NCBI GenBank assembly: GCA_009783675.1
Contig: WRDA01000093.1
Location: 1-6,117 of the forward strand
Reading direction: 5' to 3'
Length of the DNA stretch: 6,117 nt
Origin: Symbiobacteriaceae bacterium
GTDB lineage: Bacteria > Bacillota > JAAYKD01 > WRDA01
The notes beneath the pieces are model-generated. The model worked only from the letters and a program-made list of their open reading frames with translations. It did no database searches and was not told the DNA's origin. Both the position numbers and the translations under genes were made by a program. This document shows, in pieces, positions 5,024-6,117 of this stretch. The stretch's first letter is position 1. Each line of letters opens with the position of its first letter.

Positions 5024-6117
5024 TTAAATACTGTTGGTGGCCTGATACTCTCCGAAGACTTCCCGCAACACTCCGCAGATTTCGCCAAGGGTTGCGTAAA
5101 GTTTGACCGCTTCCAGAAGCACAGGCAGAAGGTTCACAGTCCCGGACGCTGCGAGTCGTAGAGCTGACAAAGCATTGTCCACAGCTGCCTGATCGCGCGT
5201 CTCACGCAGTTTCTTCAGTTTGGCTTCCTGAGCCTCTCCCACAGACAGATCCACACGCAGTAGGCCTTTCATTGGTTGCTCCTGCACTTGATACTGATTA
5301 ACCCCAACCACAACCCGATCGCCGCTTTCGACATCCTGTTGCCAGCGATAGGCGCTTTCTTGAATCTCCTGCTGCATATAGCCTTTTTCTATTGCCGCAA
5401 CAGCTCCCCCCAGGTTATCGATGGTAGTCAGATACTCCCAGGCTTTGGCTTCCAGGGTGTTAGTCAGGGATTCGATAAAATAAGACCCAGCCAGAGGATC
5501 GATGGTATCACTGACCCCACTCTCGTGAGCAATGATCTGCTGGGTACGCAACGCTATGCGTACAGATTCTTCAGTAGGTAAGGCCAGCGCCTCATCCCTG
5601 GAGTTGGTATGCAGAGACTGCGTACCGCCCAGGACAGCTGCTAAAGCTTGCAGAGTAACCCTAATAACATTATTGTCAGGTTGCTGTGCAGTCAGCATGG
5701 ACCCGGCAGTCTGTGTGTGGAAACGCAGCATTTGTGATCGAGGATTAGTGGCGCCAAAGCGATCTTTCATGATCTTGGCCCACAGGCGTCTCGCCGCTCT
5801 GAACTTGGCTACTTCTTCAAAAAGATCGTTATGCGAGTTAAAGAAAAAAGACAGACGCGGACCGAAGTCGTCCACCTGCAAGCCTGCTTTGAGTGCAGCT
5901 TCTACATAGGCTATGCCATCTGCCAAAGTGAAAGCGATCTCCTGAGCAGCTGTCGAGCCAGCTTCCCGAATATGGTATCCCGAAATGGATATAGTATTCC
6001 ATTCAGGGACCTGCTCCGAGCAGTAGGCAAAAATATCGGTAATCAGACGCATGGAAGGTTGAGGAGGAAAGATATAAGTACCTCTGGCGACATACTCTTT
6101 GAGTATATCGTTCTGGA
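5024..6117 (-). CDS. mcmA1: Methylmalonyl-CoA mutase, catalytic (large) subunit, 5' end missing
   Basis: The frame is open from the right edge (first whole codon 6115-6113) to the stop at 5024, giving 363 residues that begin QNDILKEYVARGTYIFPP. The internal ATG at 6052 is not the start. The enzyme interconverts succinyl-CoA and (R)-methylmalonyl-CoA by a radical rearrangement with adenosylcobalamin. Aligned without gaps to Propionibacterium shermanii numbering, the visible part has Q197 (codon 6115-6113), R207 (6085-6083), and Y243 and H244 in SGYHIREAGST (H244 codon 5974-5972). R207 contacts the substrate carboxylate and is replaced by Gln in isobutyryl-CoA mutases, so methylmalonyl-CoA is favoured. 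Further conserved stretches are RMLRFHTQTAGS-like (QMLRFHTQTAGSMLT) and TNSRDEALALPTEE. The protein ends after LREVFGEYQ without a B12 domain, which is the next gene. Roughly 190 N-terminal residues lie outside the window. Confidence 0.95.
   Translation of the reverse strand, partial: QNDILKEYVARGTYIFPPQPSMRLITDIFAYCSEQVPEWNTISISGYHIREAGSTAAQEIAFTLADGIAYVEAALKAGLQVDDFGPRLSFFFNSHNDLFEEVAKFRAARRLWAKIMKDRFGATNPRSQMLRFHTQTAGSMLTAQQPDNNVIRVTLQALAAVLGGTQSLHTNSRDEALALPTEESVRIALRTQQIIAHESGVSDTIDPLAGSYFIESLTNTLEAKAWEYLTTIDNLGGAVAAIEKGYMQQEIQESAYRWQQDVESGDRVVVGVNQYQVQEQPMKGLLRVDLSVGEAQEAKLKKLRETRDQAAVDNALSALRLAASGTVNLLPVLLEAVKLYATLGEICGVLREVFGEYQATNSI

Noticed and set aside
1..6117. CRISPR array, tRNA, rRNA, transposon or phage signals
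   Set aside because: No direct repeat array, tRNA-like fold, transposase motif or terminal repeats were seen; almost all of the window is explained by the operon.

Overview
The window holds one minus-strand operon for the methylmalonyl-CoA route between succinyl-CoA and propionyl-CoA. It continues to a phosphotransacylase that would turn propionyl-CoA into propionyl-phosphate. The layout suggests an anaerobic, low-to-medium GC Clostridia-type Firmicute, such as a propionate fermenter or a syntrophic propionate oxidiser of the Peptococcaceae kind. The reasons are a mutase split into two genes, a free-standing biotin carrier protein, a decarboxylase-style carboxyltransferase with an MmdE-like small subunit, and strong AGGAG-type ribosome binding sites before most genes. 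The taxonomic guess is inference; no rRNA or other marker is present.

In the direction of transcription (right to left) the order is: methylmalonyl-CoA mutase large subunit (5' end beyond the right edge; 5024-6117), mutase cobalamin-binding subunit (4607-5002), MeaB/ArgK-type GTPase (3646-4620), methylmalonyl-CoA epimerase (3224-3634), methylmalonyl-/propionyl-CoA carboxyltransferase (1650-3197), a 72-residue MmdE/OadG-tail-like protein (1389-1607), a biotin carboxyl carrier protein (932-1333) and a PduL-family phosphate propanoyltransferase (334-915). Gaps are short, from a 14-base overlap to 55 bases, so this looks like one transcription unit. It ends at a clear intrinsic terminator (about 248-276). 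Beyond that a separate gene begins at 58 behind its own ribosome binding site and a possible extended -10 promoter; only 19 codons are visible and its function cannot be told.

Together the proteins would interconvert succinyl-CoA and (R)-methylmalonyl-CoA (mutase with B12, protected by the GTPase), epimerise R to S, move the carboxyl group between (S)-methylmalonyl-CoA and biotin on the carrier protein to give propionyl-CoA, and exchange CoA for phosphate (PduL). With an acetate/propionate kinase elsewhere, the last step could yield ATP and propionate; in reverse it would activate propionate. Neither a biotin carboxylase nor a membrane decarboxylase beta subunit is in the window, so the fate of the biotin-bound carboxyl group (transfer to pyruvate, or Na+-coupled decarboxylation) is undecided here. 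All families are known. The points most worth following up are the PduL ending, the small MmdE-like subunit and the coupling of the GTPase to the mutase gene.
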